64,000 nucleotides of DNA, taken from NCBI GenBank assembly GCA_002633005.1, contig NMRA01000411.1, positions 167,083 through 231,082 on the forward strand. The letters are read 5' to 3'. The DNA is from Phoronis australis. Lineage: Eukaryota; Phoronida; Phoronidae. Of this stretch, positions 25,060 to 48,699 are shown in pieces. The notes below the pieces were generated by a model. That model was not told the DNA's origin. It saw nothing but the letters and a program-made list of their open reading frames with translations, and made no database searches. The first letter of the stretch is position 1; every line of letters starts with the position of its first letter. The position numbers and the translations under genes were made by a program.

Positions 25060-26090
25060 AAGTAGTGTGGAGTGCCCTCCAGCACAGCAAACTCACTGCA
25101 CCCAGTCAGATAATGTGGAAATTACAGGCAACTTAAACCAGTTATATCACTGCACAAGCAGAATACAGCAAAATTTACGCATCAAGGTTCTTAATTCGCC
25201 ACTTCAAAACACGACCTATTTAGATTTTCAAAGACTTAATGTCCGAAAACTGATGATGAGATTTCCAAAATTCAGACAATTACAGCACAATAATCCACAT
25301 TAACATAAGAATTAAAGTATGAATGTTATTTAGGAAAATGCATTTGCCATCATTTCAAAAAATTTCAGAATGTACCAAAAGCTTGTGTTGAACTGCTTAA
25401 AAGGGAACTGTATTTTATTCTAAGTAAATTTTGAATAGTTTTCTATGGGTTGTTCATTAATTTCACTAATGATTCAGCAGCAGAGTAAACATACATTTTT
25501 AAACTTAACTAAAAAAAATTAGTTCAAAGAGTTCTATAATCACCCACTTGGAGCGCTGCTTCTCATGACGTATTTGGTGGGGCCGAAGCTAGTCACTGTC
25601 ATATTTAAGCATGGTGTTCTTCATTGTCGGAATAAGAAATTTTATTGTGAAATGTCGGGTCGCCAGGGATAGCTTTTGAATGCCCATGGGTACAATTTCT
25701 AAACAAAAAATCCTCAGTCAGTCAGTGGCACCCTGATGTGACAGGGACTTAAGACTGTAGCACTCTAAGACTTTGTAGACAAAATACGCACTACGGTAAT
25801 ATCACTGTAGCCCAAAAGTAACAAGTTCAAGTGGAGTTAGTAGCGGTTTACAAATCCAAAAATGTCGACTACAAAATCCATCTCTAACAAAATGTTCGAA
25901 TAGACCTAGCCAGCCAGTTAACTTTATGGCTAGAGAGATTTCCAAAATAAAACACTCGAGCCAAATACTCGCAACGATACAAAAACGGGATGTCCGAAAA
26001 TAATACTAGTACGAGTCAAGTCAGGTGTGCAATATAAAGTATCACTAGCAGTTTCATAAAACAGGTATCGCTAGCAGTTTCATAAAACAG
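25060..26090. other. Intergenic stretch between the Cys/His-rich gene and THAP exon 26530-26123
   Basis: No exon is supported. A direct repeat of a 24-nt block (GTATCGCTAGCAGTTTCATA and its neighbour) lies at about 26037-26090. Confidence 0.5.
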
Positions 26091-26122
26091 TATTTACATT
26101 ATAATCGGAAACTGCAACATAC

Positions 26123-26530
26123 CTCTTTCAAAAGGTTTCGACGTTCTTTTGCCACAACTCTTGCTTTTCTACTGGAAGAAACTTGTTTCTCCGCGAACGA
26201 AGTTGGTCTCGCATTCACCGTGGCTTTGTTGGCGTGGAGGGTCATGCCGAAGTCAAACTGCGACGGAACCGCTGTCTCCCTCAACATCCTCCTCGGTTTT
26301 GTTTTCATTATTTCTGCCCTAATGTCCTTCACGTAGTCATCATCAAAAAAATGGTCGCCACAAACCCGGCTATGCTTGTTCACGGGCGGACTCTTCAGCT
26401 TCATAGCTGCCAACCACGACTTCAACAACGGTGCGTTACGCAGGGGCAACCGATGGTATGCGATGTTCCTCCCCTTACAAGACAACTTTTTTGAAGAGTT
26501 TGAACAGCCAGGTGCCATACAAAAAGGCAT
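26123..26530 (-). CDS. THAP-domain protein, first coding exon (136 codons; 3' exons not found)
   Basis: The ATG at 26530 opens a complete C2CH THAP domain. CMAPGCSN gives the first Cys pair, LKSWLAAM the conserved Trp, RVCGDHF the C-x2-H pair with DDDYV behind it, and AVPSQFDF matches the AVPTIF box near residue 90. About 40 residues of basic sequence follow (SSSRKARVVAKERRNLLKE). The exon ends in phase 0 at an AAAGAG|GTATGT donor; reading through adds only CCSFRL-type residues before a stop. Downstream exons on this strand are not evident between 26.1 kb and the independent ATG at 25040, so the gene may be truncated or may splice to a small exon I cannot see. An inverted CCAAT box (TGATTGGTTG) and a TGACGTG element lie about 110-150 bp upstream and look like a promoter. 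Confidence 0.72.
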
Positions 26531-28820
26531 GGCGAACCTTTTACACTATGGCAAACAATAAAAAAAATAAGAACGACTGATACAATGATAAAATACGATG
26601 TAAACTCTTCAAAATATGGCATAAGCAATGAATGTGAAAAGCAGCCGATACCCCACCAGGCACGTCACTGACACATCAACCAATCAGCGATCATCATCAG
26701 GATTTCAGTGTTTTGACCACGAATACGAATCGACTTTTGTTCAGCGCTCAAGTTGGGCAAATTTGAGTTTTATTTGTATGTTGGAAAAGATTAACTGCAA
26801 CATTACTTTTACTACAATCCCCTTTTAAGCACGCCAGACAAGGTGTAGGGCACAACTCATTCTCAACAAGTGCTTTAATGGAAATTAGTCGCATAACATC
26901 GCTCATTATGTGTAGGATAAGTATGATAACTTTTTAGACAAACCAACAAACATGATACATGTACCAATACCAGGTGACCTCTCACTAATTCAAATCACAT
27001 CCAAAGAAGTTGTTAAACTATCACAATTTTGCACATTGGCATGTCAGGCTTCAAATTTAGCACAAGTTGACCCAAATGGTAAGATTTGAAACTGTAACAA
27101 ATGTGCATGATTATTTGATACAACTTTGGTATAGCTCAATGATACAATTTTTTTTACCTATAGTTTTATATACGGTAAACATTTAAGAGTTATAAGCAAA
27201 AAATATGCTTTGAATTTCAAAGTTAAGTTCTAACCTTGTAAGTTAGACTGGAATGCACTTCTCATCATTTACAAAATTCTTACAACCTGACAGAGACATC
27301 AACAGGCAGAAGACATAATTACTTGTTTTTACATGTAAACAGCTACTTTACAGAAACAAATTCACATTGCGTAATTTAGGAATCGGACAGTACAGACGTC
27401 ACAAGTTCAAGAATAAATGACAGAAAGTTTGAAAAATCAGCTTTAAAAAAATCCACAATACACCCACGTGTTGACAGACAAACAGGCAGATTGATTTTTA
27501 GGACCTAGGGATACAAAATGTTCAACCAGTTGATAACGACTTTTTGAATGTTTCACTTTCAATCCAGCCACATTCTGACAACAGGAAATTAAGAGCATAA
27601 CAAAAGATCTTCATGACGTAAGTTGATCAGTTTTTCTGAAACTGATACAGTTTCAAGACGTCTTATTTATCATTATGTCCCGAGGACTGCAGTGCCCCCA
27701 GAGGCTTATTTCCCTATTTGTTTGGAAGTTGACTGCTGCTACTCCCTCCATCCCACACACTTGCGTGTCAAGTTCCATAAATCATTAACGTTTGGTGAGA
27801 ATTCCGTTGATAATAATCAATGTTCAAGAACCATCATGTTGAAATCATACTGGCCATCTAGAAGCGACAGCGACAAATACCTGTCCAAAAATCCATTGGC
27901 ACACATACTCTCTCTCTCTCTGTATAGCCCTGTGTCATGTTTCATTAAAATCTAACCACCTACTCTGACAATAATTCATGAAGAAGAACTTCGACTAACT
28001 TGCCACAAATTAAAATGGCCAACAGGGGGTGCTGCTGCAGAAAACAAGTGTGGAAGACACATCCCATCCAAAAATTGAACTGCTGAGAGTTGGAATGGAG
28101 AAAGCTCAGACAGCCACAGTACATGTACGCTACAGTAAAATCTCATTAATTTCAGAAAATAATATGGCAGACAAGTGAAATTTTCTTTTTTTACTTTTCA
28201 CTTGAAAGATGTGTAGCAATAAAGTAATACTTTTACGTGTCCAAGGACTGTACAGTCAGCACCAGACAATATTTTGCAAAACTGAGGACATTCACAACTG
28301 TTACAATGTTAGAAGACTTTGCAAAAACAAAATATGGTTATTACGGTAATTATTTTTATCTGATATTGGTGAGATTTTATCGGACCAGAACTTGTCAGTG
28401 TGTACAAAGGAAGGCAATCATGGCACAGATTAGCCACTAGGGTTAAGCATAACTTTGCAGAAAATCTTCCAGGGTACAGGCGTCATCTAAGCAGTAACAA
28501 ACAGGACAAAGATTATTTATTCACCAACAAATTTCAGAGCCATCCATTGTTGTATTTCGACTTTTAGTCAAAAACATTAAACAGCTAGTGGGCTGGTACA
28601 CACTACCATCGTCTCAACTGGCTACAGTAGAGACAATGACCATCCTATAGGCTTTCCATACACCGGAAGCTTTTCGGTGAATCATGCCTCACACCAATTA
28701 AACCATCAGTCATGTTACTATAAGTAGCCCTTACACATAGAGGGACACATTAGAAAGCCATTAATGTCTTTAACTCTTCCCAGCTCGAACAGATACTACC
28801 GTCGAGCAATCCTTTGTTCA

Positions 28821-28924
28821 GTTGCCCAAATTGGCAACTGGCCATTTTTACACTCACCTGCTCGTGGCATTATCCCCCGCATGAGCAGTGTGAAACTGGC
28901 AAGTTGCCAAATTCAATCGGCAAC
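28821..28924. repeat. 104-bp imperfect palindrome (intergenic hairpin)
   Basis: The left arm GTTGCCCAAATTGGCAACTG...TTTACACTCACCTGCTCGTG pairs with the right arm CATGAGCAGTGTGAAACTGG...AAATTCAATCGGCAAC. The stem is about 42 bp with bulges and the loop about 18 nt (GCATTATCCCCCG). Nothing similar was noticed elsewhere in the window. Confidence 0.55.
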
Positions 28925-29780
28925 ATTCACAGCAAAGCGTCTCAGCTGACTTTTTCCATTCATGGCAACCAATGCACATGCTTATTAGGTCACTAACATC
29001 AACTAAAAGATGCAGGGAACACACCGACACGGAGAGGCTCCTGACGGTGATTCGTGATCATAACGAGTTCGACCAGGTGTGATGAGATCAAAAACACATA
29101 GTTGCCGCTGATTTGATTTTGTGTCCATCATTTATTTAACTAAACCACATACATGCACCACTGTGGTTGTACTTGATGATTTAGAAGGAACAGAAGGAAA
29201 TTTGAACGGCCCTGAAAAATTTGACCTGTTTTGCTTGTACCCAATGAGAGTGCTACAGGAGTACTCTGTCTTTATTATGCTGTTTTTAGTTGATGTAAGT
29301 ATTCTGTTGATGTTGTGAGAGGCTTGACGAGTATGCGTATTGCTTAAGCATGAACGAAGAAAGTCGGACGCGGAGCTTTGTGATGATTGTTGCCGATTGA
29401 ATTAGGAATATCTGGAGGTACCAATGATATTCATTGGTGTCATGGTGTCACTGTCAACAAATGTAACTAGTGCGCACGCTACCGATACATATGCCATGCC
29501 ATCCGCCGGGCGCAGTGTTAAAAATGGCGATTTACCCATTTTGGGTACTGAACGAGGGACTGCTCAAAGAAAAAGTTTGATAACGGGAGTATTTGTTCGA
29601 GTTGGAAGGAATTAAATACATCGACGACCTCCTAAGGTGTCCTTCTATGCACAAAAGGTATTTAGAACAACGTGACTTTGATGTTTTAGTCAGTGTGTGG
29701 CATAATTCGCCGAAAAGCTTCCGGCGTATGAAGGTCCTATAGCAGCTCCATCGTCTGGCTGCACCAGCAGTAGGCAACAC

Positions 29781-29811
29781 GTAGCCCCTCGGTTGGCCTG
29801 TTAGGGGCTAC
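29781..29811. repeat. Small GC hairpin
   Basis: GTAGCCCCT and AGGGGCTAC form a perfect 9-bp stem with a 13-nt loop. It may be a relic of a transposon end. Confidence 0.4.
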
Positions 29812-32399
29812 AATACTTCCCATCGCTTTCTATACGCATTTCGTTCCATGTATTTTAAACAGGCGGTAGGCCAAATCCGGCCACTGATTTTGAGTTTTCA
29901 CCTCGTCGAAAATACATTCTACACTCAAAATTATCACTTAAAAATCTAATTCTACACATATCTTCGATGAAGCATATCTACTAGAATTAAGGTAACTTTG
30001 GAGAAGAATTCCAACTCCACTATTTGGTCACCGTTAACTTTTTCAACGCGCACACAATAACCACAAAATATCTCAACTGAGTCATGTGAGTTAGGCTAGC
30101 GCGAGACTGATCAAAGCGCGTGACCTGGCACACGACACTTGCAAAGTAGCATGGGAAGATATCAGGTGGAATTTGTGAGTTTTGTGTCTCTTGGACTTTT
30201 TGTTCATTAACACATGATTTCTCGCAACTTCCTCAAAATGGCACCCGGTGAGAGAAACTCAAGCGAACCGCGACAGATTTTCATGGATATGTTCAAGTTA
30301 CGTTGACTAAATTTTATTCAGAGTCATGGTATGTGTTTATTATAACTCCATGTGCATTTATGCATGTTTCATTCGATTTTATTTGCTGTATTTTTAAATG
30401 CGTAACTTTTTATGGGGATGTACTATCGCCCCTGTATGCCTGCGGCATCCAGGACGATGTATAATTGCCTACGCCAGCAGAGCCGAGGCGATGGCCATTG
30501 TTAGGGTGAGCAAACCCAAATACAAATTTCATCAGAAACACTTGAAAAGAGTGTTAAATGATAGCTTTACACATGCCGTTTATAAAACTTTTTGAATTTT
30601 TCAAATCGGTTCGGTGGTTCTCGAGTTATTTGAATTTTAGAGCCTCAAAAATGGCCTTTTTTTCAGCAAACGGCACCCAGAAATTTCAGGCCACAGAAAA
30701 TGGCAAGTTTAGACAACTATATTTGGGAATCCATAGCTCACAGTGCTCTTAAAACAAGATGGAGAGTCCTTTGCAAGTAGGTTAACAACATGGCATAGAC
30801 ACCAAACCACAAATTATTATATTTTGCACGAACAAGAACAACAAAAATTGAAAAATTCACCATCGACTTGGTTTTTTTTCGGCTTGTGACCGGACATTTT
30901 TGCCCCTGAAGCCAAGTTGAACAAGTGATGTTTTAAAAAGACAGCAACTTATTACCTTGAAAATGACAAAACCCTTCAAGAATTACTATGGTTTAGTGAA
31001 CATGTTTCTTTTGCTCCAAAAGATTTTGAAATAATTCTAAAAAATGAAATTTGCATAACAAATGAATTCAAAATGAACAAAAACCAGAAAACTAGTCTTT
31101 TTCAGAGTATTTCGTTATTTATTTAAAAACCTGTGAGGTTATGTAAATTAATCTTTTTTCCCAAGTAAGATCAATGTTTTCACAATCTTAAATTGCACAC
31201 AAAATGACAAAAAATGATAATATGCATTTTTAATTAAACAAAATTAAATTGGACCCTAAAATTTCAACAAATTTTAAATCCATTTCATTCCTATCAAATA
31301 ATATAGAAACTGAGAGGTGTTGTGTTGGTGACTATCCAAAAAGAGCATATTTGTATTCTAAAATGTTTTGATGCACTGCAGCGTTGACTGAACATTTATT
31401 TTGGTGAAATATGTAATTTTCTAAAAATGAAACTGATCACAGCGCCCCCACGAGGTAGTAAAAGTGTAACAAAAAATATTTTTGAAGAAAATAGGAAAAA
31501 ATGACTCTATCCCCAAAATTGAAGTAAATTAAATTTTAAAACTATTCTATATTATTTTAATGAAAATATTTTACCAGGTTTGGGCCACTTTTTGTAATTT
31601 AGAGAAGTTTTGACTGGTTCTGTTGAATACATTTGACCAATCAGGTTCGAGTTTAGGTTGAACCCTGGAAAGGTCAACATGGTTCTTGAAAAATGACTGA
31701 AGTTACCTTTTTAGAAGTGTTCCTAAATGGAAATGGTGAGATGAAGTGAAAAAATTTGATCAGGAATGGATTAGGACATGATAAGTGATTATGACATTGA
31801 GTGTACACTTTCAGGATTTTTCCAGGTGAGAGAGTGGCGAGGCAGTAAATTAAAAAAAGTACATTTTCTCATATTTTTGTCAAAAAAATAAAAAGTGTAC
31901 ACTCAGGGTTGAAAGCAGAATTTTGTAGCAAACAGTTTGATATAAATATCATTAAAATNCTTGAAATAATTTCAGTATTTTTTTAAGGCAGATGGAACAC
32001 GTCAATATTTTCTGTACTTCGTGGCTTCGTGGCTGGATTCGTTTTTTATGGGCATTTTGATGTGTAATTTACTTAATACGTTATGCGACGTGGTAATCTG
32101 AGCATCAAAGCAGCTGGACGCCATATTCCTATTTCGATCTTCAACATTGTTTTTTGGAAAATTGCATTAATTTTTATCGAATTCTCTGAAATATCGTTGT
32201 GTCAGAATATGGGTGCAATGCTAATCATATAAGACACTGAATTTTGTAAGTCTGGGATGGAAGTTTTACAGGTTGTTGCGAATAAGAGTTTTACGGTAGC
32301 AGAATCGATATTTTTATTCTCCTTAGCGGCTGTGTTTACAAAAGAAAACAGTCCCGTGACTGACCCTACTCACTTGAGTACGCCGACCTCGACGCCAGC

Positions 32400-44433
<12,034 letters not shown>

Positions 44434-44502
44434 GTCGTCGAATTGTGTAATGGTGTGATGAAATTTTTAAGTTTTTGTTGTAAATGCCTAATGCGATTTG
44501 AT

Positions 44503-44508
44503 ATTAAA
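44503..44508 (+). terminator. Polyadenylation signal of the cathepsin D gene
   Basis: ATTAAA, the commonest variant signal, lies 70 bp after the TAA. A T/G-rich stretch follows (GTTTTGATGTTGTATCACGTTGTTTT), as expected downstream of a cleavage site. Confidence 0.55.
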
Positions 44509-44856
44509 GTTTTGATGTTGTATCACGTTGTTTTATTTTTAAAGTTACTGATTTAAATGTAAGTTAAGTGTTTATTTACAAGGGACCAGGTATACACATC
44601 CACTCTCACATCTCATTCCCAAATGAAAGCTAAAAAAGAACAAGAGTGCACATGACTAAATGATGAAGAGACGCAGATAATGTCTGAAAGGATGGTTGGC
44701 AAAAACTGAACTTAAACGTACAATCCATAGCCATTGAGATCCAACTTGATATCTCTTTTGAACGAGTGTTAACCAAGTTTTTTCACAGCTCTGCATCAAG
44801 TGTTGATTTCTTGGGCTTATTGTCATGACAACACACTTGAGTTGAAAGTCATCAAC

Positions 44857-47800
44857 TTATGAGGGTGGATTTAAACCAGGCTGGTGTAGTCTTTCTTCTC
44901 TCTCTTCGTTCTTTGCATGTCGTTTCATCATATTCATCACCTCATGGTCAAATTCAACGGGTGTCGGTTGAGCTCCTGAAAAAAGTTAGAAAGTGAGCCA
45001 AGTGCTTGTGGAATTGGCAATTACCACAGGTACAAACTATGAATTTGAAGGCTCGGCAAAAAATGTTTTACGAGGCTATGGTGATGAAGGTAATTAGTCT
45101 ATTTCACTTATGCTTATGACAAGGAATGTTTTCAATTATTAAGCTTAATTCCATTATTTCTGACTGGACAATAAATTCAGCTACTGCCGGTCTGAAATTT
45201 AAAAAATATAGGACCCATAGCTGAGATATTACATGCACGGACCACTCAGAAATAAAAGGACTGTACAATAAATATTCAAATGGATTTCTATGTAAATTCT
45301 TCCATCGGACCAAAATTGTGTACGCACTTTTCATGGTGCAGTAGTTTACGAGCAGCAATTGTACTACAGTGAAAAGCATGCAATTTGGTCCACACTACTT
45401 TTGAAATGTGACCTGAAAAAGCACTGAATCCCAGTACACACTGATTCGTTAACATTGTCACAAAAATTGATTATCTACTAGCAACAGTTAAAAACTACAA
45501 ATCAATAAAACTGAGCAGTATTCACCTGTCATCCAATAATAAATATCCCAATCGTTACTTGGTAAGTTTATTAATTCATCATACAGCTTCAACTGTTGTT
45601 CGTTCAGGGAATCCAGGTACTTGGCAGCAAAAGTGCTGAAAGAAATGTTTCCAATTGTAGTTAAGAGATGGCAGCACTTTCCAATCTATTTTTAGGACAA
45701 TAGGTAGCGCGACCATACAACGCCGCTGCTGTCAAAGATAAAAAATGTTTGTTGCTTGTTTACGACGCACATCAACTTGTTCCTGCATCAATAGCACACG
45801 TTTAACGTCACCAATTTGCAGCCACATTTCTCCAGAAAATTCGTCTGAGGTATCAATAGTTTTGATCGTTGAAAATTGAACATGATCATGATTGATAAAT
45901 CACGCTTCCAGATTTTTTTTATAACAAAAGGCAACTGTTTGAATCTAAATGAGCGTTACCACCCATTATTCTGAAAGAAATTGGGAGTAACTAACTTAAT
46001 AAAAATTCATAAAGGTCATAACCAATTACCGGATGCATAAAATGAAGACGGTTCTATTAAATAAAACATTTTCGTCTACCTCTTACAAGGCCGCCTCGAT
46101 GGCGCAGTCGGCAGCGCGTGAGTCTCATAATCTCAAGGTCGTGAGTTCGATCCTCACTCGGGGCAGGCGGCAACATTTTTAATTTTTTTTATATTTTTAT
46201 GCACATAGTTTTGAGATTTTTATAGCAAGATTTTTTTCCGAGGATACCGAACACTTTTGTGTAAAGGGATGGTCACATTTTACAACCACACAGTATGTAC
46301 AAACATTCTTGCGCCCCCAGAAGTGGTACTTGTCCCATTCAAAATCTTTTATTATATTAGTAATTTTTAAAGTAAATTACGAAAATAACAAAATGCAATC
46401 ATCCCACGAAGTTCATGTAATCAACTGATGACCAGAATCTACTTTAGTTTGACAACAAGCAAACAAGAACTACAGCAAAAAATTAAGTGACCGTAAGCAG
46501 GCATAACTTTAAAGTTAGATGTGAGGCCATGGAATCATTTGCAAACACTTTGTTACCAAGAAATCTCTTGCTTCAACAGATCCTTCACATACACATTTTA
46601 AATGAAACAATGAGAGATTTTACTTGGCTCAAGTGTCGAGTAGAAGATTGAAGTTGATGAAAACTGTAATAAACAAATAAATTAGACAACTTTCATGATT
46701 TAACAAAGTCAGTAATCACCTCAATAAAAGGCCGTTTTCCAACATTCCTCGTTTCCGACTTTGGTATAAAAGTCGCGCCCGCCTGCTTTCTAATGATTCA
46801 TTGGGCGTCCATTTGTACACAGGGATGGGTGGCGTCTCCTGCTGGGAACTGTTAGAACTGAACTGGGCAGTGGCGTACACTTTCACCACTCTCTGACTCA
46901 CGAACTGTAAACAGATGACTGATGTCTATTTGCTACATACATCAAGGAAAAAAGGACTAGTACAATAAAACAAATATCCAACGAATTTGCTTACCTTCAC
47001 AAAAACAATACATTTTGTTCCTGAATAAAATCAACAACTTTAAAATCAGCGCATATGTAAATAACGGCATAGTGATCGACGTTTTGGTTTATTGTCTCTA
47101 AACCATTCTGAAGACAAAAGACAAAAGTTCACAATATTCCAAACAGGCGACACAGGTGGAGAACAGACTGTACAGGTACATGCCAAAATGCTGAGTGCTA
47201 TCTGAATAGAAACATTGATTCATTTGAGCGCCAAAAGTTTTGATTGCTGGTCTCTCCCCTCACAATGAGTCATTTTCGAATTTGAAATTAAATTGTCAAA
47301 CTAAAATATTTGGAAGTGTTTTAATATTCCCGTTGCTAACGGATATCAAATTTTATCACGGTTAAAAATATTACGAGACCGATTTTACAAGCTAAAATGG
47401 ATTAATTCTATTTTGGCATCTGAATACAGACAAAATGCAGTTTGAAATGTAAAAATAAATAAGAAAGCAAATAAATGGAATTAAAAAAAAATAATAACAA
47501 ATGACCTGCCAATAAATTGAATCACAGACAATAATCAAATGCCTATGATTGGTTATTAAATGCACATTGCATCGCTTGGATATAAAACACTCAATGGATT
47601 CAAGTACTCCCGACCAGGGATAATTTCAGGAGCGTGGCCTGCATGAGTGATTGCTGCAAAAATAACTTCATTGATGGACTGTGATTCCTCAACTCAGAAT
47701 AATGGGCCAATCAAATTGGAAGCCAAAAAAGAACAAAAATCTAACATGGCCTACAGGTCCTCCAAATTGGCCTATAGGTCCTCCAAATTGGCCCGTAGGT

Positions 47801-48634
47801 CCTCCAAATTGGCCCGTAGGTCCTCCAAATTGACCCATATACTTGAGACCAAGTGGATCAATTCACCCATTCTCACATTTTTCTAAAATGATGGGACTCC
47901 AACTGATTCCAAAGGTATTTAGTTATACTTGAAAGATATATGATATGTAAAGTAATGTGACTTTGATGGTTTAACTCAGGGTTTAGCATATTTGCAGAAA
48001 ATCTTTCAATTTCTCGAAAACATACACTGTACTGAGACCTCTTGGCTTCCACAGACTGTCACTGGGTCGTATGGAATTCATTCTGAAAAAGGCACTTGTC
48101 GCCAAGTCGCGAAAGTCATGCATCTGAGGGGCACATCTGACCTTTGACTTTGTGCCCGTATACATTTAAATTATTATATGGCAGTCCTCCCAGGCTCCAG
48201 TTGATAGTTATGTAAGTAAATATCTCAGATTTCAGAGTTCATTAATCACCCACATTGTAACCATCTAATGTGAAAATGAATACAATCAATGAATAAAGGG
48301 TTGTTATGTAGAGGGTGAAATTGGTGTCTAAATCAGGGACCACACACGACCAGTGCTTTTTTAGTTTTTTAAATTGCGAGTTGACATTGACTCTCAACTT
48401 GCTCAAGAGCAGACAAGACTCAGTAGGCTAGTACTTGTCTGAGTAATGGCTACAGTTAGTGGAGAATAGTCATAAGACAAACAATCAGAATGTTTTACCA
48501 TAATTGAAATCTTAAGGAATACGACAGAGTATTAAATACAGCGCTTATAATTATAACCATACTTAACAGGCACATGCAATATCTACCCGATGCGATAAAA
48601 TCCTCGAACATTGTTTTGCTACCGCGGAGGCCAT
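44857..48634 (-). CDS. SDHAF2: Succinate dehydrogenase assembly factor 2, mitochondrial, complete (153 aa, four exons)
   Basis: This SdhE-family protein promotes covalent FAD attachment to the flavoprotein subunit of respiratory complex II in the mitochondrial matrix. Exons 48634-48587, 46904-46720, 45635-45526 and 44975-44857 join in frame and end at TAA 44859-44857. The first exon ([16 protein letters not shown]) plus the next dozen residues is rich in Arg, Ser and hydrophobics with no acid, a typical mitochondrial presequence. The core carries [17 protein letters not shown], which includes the RGxxE flavin-transfer motif, then [19 protein letters not shown] with the family-defining NDWDIYYW. 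The C-terminal 30 residues are charged and variable. Length is close to the human protein (166 aa). The gene is tail-to-tail with CTSD (424 bp between stop codons) and about 2 kb head-to-head from ETNK. Confidence 0.95.
46093..46165 (+). tRNA. tRNA-Met (CAT), elongator type
   Basis: The 73-nt sequence folds as a full cloverleaf. The acceptor arm GCCTCGA pairs with TCGGGGC (one G-T), the anticodon loop CTCATAA gives CAT, and the T arm is GTGAG-TTCGATC-CTCAC. The 3' discriminator is A. The A box (TGGCGCAGTCGG) and B box (GGTTCGATCC-like) are intact and a T run follows 15 bp downstream, as RNA polymerase III requires. Pairing of the anticodon arm and the A at the acceptor-arm foot argue for elongator rather than initiator. 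It lies in SDHAF2 intron 2, on the opposite strand. Confidence 0.92.
47752..47835. repeat. 21-bp minisatellite, four copies
   Basis: The unit TAGGTCCTCCAAATTGGCCCG is repeated four times in SDHAF2 intron 1. Being divisible by three it stays open as an (RSSKLAR)n-like frame, which I do not regard as a gene. Confidence 0.9.
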
Positions 48635-48645
48635 TTCTTGTGGTG

Positions 48646-48652
48646 TTCCGGT
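48646..48652 (-). promoter_or_regulatory. ETS-like site (ACCGGAA) just upstream of SDHAF2
   Basis: ACCGGAA on the minus strand lies 12 bp before the ATG. ETS/GABP sites of this type are common at promoters of nuclear genes for mitochondrial proteins. One short match is weak evidence. Confidence 0.25.
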
Positions 48653-48699
48653 TACAAATGGGTTAGTCTATTTTTTCCTTTGCTCAAAAAAGTGGACGA

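Larger units (their letters stand above)
26640..32399. other. Gene-poor 5.8 kb upstream of CTSD
   Basis: No gene is recognised. It holds the palindrome at 28821, the small hairpin at 29781, a (CT)n run near 27909, a stretch near 29530-29750 with broken frames that may be an old transposase relic (unidentified), repeat-like AT-rich DNA from 30550 to 31950, and an ambiguous base near 31959. The CTSD 5' leader ends at 32399. Confidence 0.5.

Noticed and set aside
27623-27955. Plus-strand frame of 110 codons
   Set aside because: It runs through a CT microsatellite and shows no domain, no start context and no neighbouring exons.
29532-29780. Frames on both strands that could be a Harbinger-like transposase remnant
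   Set aside because: A few residues (YLEQRDFDVLVSVW on the plus strand) suggested a protein relic, but no catalytic motif or terminal repeat could be found.
47647-47886. Plus-strand frame with (RSSKLAR)n-like repeats
   Set aside because: It is open only because the 21-bp minisatellite is a multiple of three; no gene context.
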